Of a stretch of 6,208 bases of DNA, positions 5,247 to 6,208 are shown piece after piece. The translations under genes and the position numbers were made by a program. Every line of letters starts with the position of its first letter. Position 1 is the first letter of the stretch. The DNA is taken from contig DAHWQF010000213.1 in NCBI GenBank assembly GCA_027334785.1, positions 1 to 6,208 on the forward strand. The letters are read 5' to 3'. The notes under the pieces are model-generated. The model was not told the origin of the DNA. It saw only the letters and a list, made by a program, of their open reading frames with translations, and searched no databases. The stretch is from Acidimicrobiaceae bacterium. Its GTDB lineage: Bacteria; Actinomycetota; Acidimicrobiia; Acidimicrobiales; Palsa-688.

Positions 5247-5993
5247 ATGGTTCCACGATGGCAGTTCTGGCGGCTGCGCTCTTTCGCCGAGCGGGGGTCT
5301 ACTTGCTGTCGGCTCGAAGCGCGGCGCTTGCATTCACCCTCCCGCCTTCTCAACTGGACGCCGGGTGTCCCCGACGCTTCTCTGGCCCCGTCCGCCCCGA
5401 TTGCTCGCGCCTGCCGATGGCGACCGGACGCTGTCGCGCCGATCAGGTGCCCAGCGCCAAGAGGCCGCTGCAGCCGGCCCGCCGAAGGGATCCTCGACCA
5501 TCTCGATGCGCTCTATGCCCTCGCCTACTTGAACTCGGGCGATCCGGAGGGCGCCCAGCAGGCGGTCATCAGTGCCTTCATCGACGTGTGCCAGGACCCT
5601 AAGCTCACCCACACCTGCCCGCCTCGACTATGGCGGGCCTTGGCGGGCCATGTCCACCGGACGGACGAAGGACGCCAAGCGTTGTCGGCCGTTGAGCCGG
5701 GGCCGTTTCGCGCGGGTGCACTCTCACCCCATGAGCAAGAGGCGATCGCCCTTCTGCTCGGTGGTCGGCGCGAACGAGAGGCGGCCCGCTTGCTCGGCAT
5801 TTCCGTGAACATGTTCCGTCGGTACGTCCGGGCCGGGCTGGAGGCGGTGCACGCAACCATGGCCACGGAGCTCCGCAGCCGCCACGCGCTCGCTACGGTG
5901 CGCGAACACGAAAGCCCCCAGAGGGCGATGACCACGGCGGAGACAACCGGTGACCGAGATCGTCCGCAGGCCTCGAGCTCATGCCCAACTTAA
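5247..5993 (+). CDS. Sigma-70/ECF-like protein with unrecognised N-terminus
   Basis: ATG 5247 has AGGAG eight bases upstream, the best ribosome site of the larger genes. The product is 248 residues. Residues about 82-120 (LDHLDALYALAYLNSGDPEG, then AQQAVISAFIDVCQD) resemble sigma region 2.1-2.2, where the usual pattern is a GD..EAEDLVQEAF helix. Residues about 159-203 (LSPHEQEAIALLLGGRRERE, then AARLLGISVNMFRRYVRAGL) are a clear region-4 helix-turn-helix. The linker is short, as in ECF factors. Residues 1-80 are Arg/Cys/Pro-rich, unlike any sigma domain, and look like out-of-frame DNA; no later ATG or GTG exists before the domain. Either the start region carries a frameshift or the extension is specific to this protein. 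Residues 205-248 are an unstructured tail. Region 2 is diverged, so DNA melting or core binding is uncertain. Confidence 0.7.
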   Translation: MVPRWQFWRLRSFAERGSTCCRLEARRLHSPSRLLNWTPGVPDASLAPSAPIARACRWRPDAVAPIRCPAPRGRCSRPAEGILDHLDALYALAYLNSGDPEGAQQAVISAFIDVCQDPKLTHTCPPRLWRALAGHVHRTDEGRQALSAVEPGPFRAGALSPHEQEAIALLLGGRREREAARLLGISVNMFRRYVRAGLEAVHATMATELRSRHALATVREHESPQRAMTTAETTGDRDRPQASSSCPT

Positions 5994-6208
5994 TGGAACG
6001 CTGGTTCCGAGAGCTCACCCAAAACGCAGTGCCGCCTGGCGCTTTTCGTTACGGTCGCCGCCCGCTCCAGGCGTCAAAGGGCGCTACCGAAGTACCAGAA
6101 ATATTTGTCACACTTCTTCATGACCCTCTGTACACTAGGGTCAAAGGTCCCGTACCGGAGCGGGACCGGTTCTTAGTCCGTCGTTGTGAATGCGTTGCCC
6201 AAGACCCT
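5981..6208 (+). CDS. Possible partial ORF running off the window
   Basis: From ATG 5981 (or ATG 5993, which shares an A with the preceding TAA stop) the frame stays open to the last base, 76 codons. It reads MPNLMERWFRELTQ, later EIFVTLLHDPLYTRVKG. The stop-start overlap would couple it to the sigma-like gene. Against it: no clear ribosome site, third positions no richer in GC than random, rare codons TTA and ATA, and a promoter-like, hairpin-bearing stretch in the same bases. No family is recognised. Confidence 0.22.
   Translation, partial: MPNLMERWFRELTQNAVPPGAFRYGRRPLQASKGATEVPEIFVTLLHDPLYTRVKGPVPERDRFLVRRCECVAQDP
6105..6143. promoter_or_regulatory. Promoter/operator candidate with 7-bp inverted repeat
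   Basis: TGACCCT (6121-6127) and AGGGTCA (6137-6143) form a perfect inverted repeat with a nine-base spacer in an A/T-rich patch. On the plus strand, TACACT (6131-6136) or TAGGGT (6136-6141) could be a -10, with TTGTCA at 6105-6110 as a -35 spaced 20 from TACACT. On the minus strand the left arm reads TTGACCCT, a good -35, as in MerR-type operators, but no matching -10 was found. Binding by a dimeric regulator is inferred. Confidence 0.4.
6146..6167 (+). promoter_or_regulatory. Leader hairpin with ANTAR-like hexaloop
   Basis: GGTCCCG pairs perfectly with CGGGACC. A closing U-G pair leaves a six-base loop, ACCGGA. Known ANTAR target hairpins have six-base loops with A at position 1 and G at position 4, and this loop fits both. 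Known targets have two such hairpins close together; only one is clear here. The preceding inverted repeat at 6121-6143 has a nine-base loop, and the following bases are cut by the window end. Confidence 0.35.

Noticed and set aside
5525..5935. Minus-strand frame opposite the sigma-like gene
   Set aside because: Shadow frame; the plus strand carries a clear helix-turn-helix.
5950..6123. GTG-led 57-codon ORF with GGAG seven bases upstream, overlapping the end of the sigma-like gene
   Set aside because: The start looks reasonable (VTEIVRRPRAHAQL), but the rest is unstructured with a random third-position pattern and overlaps a competing frame and promoter-like DNA. Noted in case homologues exist.

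Overview
The window is GC-rich, with mostly G or C at third codon positions inside the convincing genes. It carries two GAF-ANTAR proteins and two PRC-barrel proteins. That combination is typical of environmental high-GC Actinomycetota; I cannot place it more finely. The layout is accessory in character: short regulatory or stress-type genes, long gene-poor gaps, and remnants of broken genes.

Layout. 1-287 holds two broken genes joined in one reading frame: an N-terminal piece of a GT39/ArnT-like membrane glycosyltransferase, then an internal piece of LemA that has lost one base. 308-1015 (+) encodes a protein with two PRC-barrel domains joined by a Gly/Met-rich repeat. It converges with two minus-strand GAF-ANTAR genes, 1157-1918 and 2046-2780, separated by a 127-base gap with a strong hairpin and a possible promoter. 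2781-3801 is about 1 kb of poor coding quality with two short tandem duplications, a possible 40-codon ORF, and a possible IS110-type transposase remnant. At 3802 a GGAGG-led ORF of 68 Arg-rich residues begins; its stop overlaps the start of a single-PRC-barrel gene (4005-4469) as ATGA. 4470-5246 has no convincing gene, but holds a terminator-like hairpin, a three-copy 14-bp tandem repeat, a promoter candidate and a leader hairpin. 5247-5993 encodes a protein with sigma-70 region 2-like and region 4-like segments behind an unrecognised 80-residue N-terminus. The last 200 bases hold either the start of another ORF or, perhaps more likely, a promoter/operator and a leader hairpin whose loop matches the ANTAR RNA hexaloop rule.

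How the parts may work together (inference). GAF-ANTAR proteins sense a signal through GAF and bind paired RNA hairpins through ANTAR to prevent transcription termination. The sigma-like protein would act on transcription initiation, and PRC-barrel proteins are commonly found beside stress or RNA-handling genes. The window could therefore be a small stress-response regulatory island. No operon joins the groups, so this rests on proximity only.
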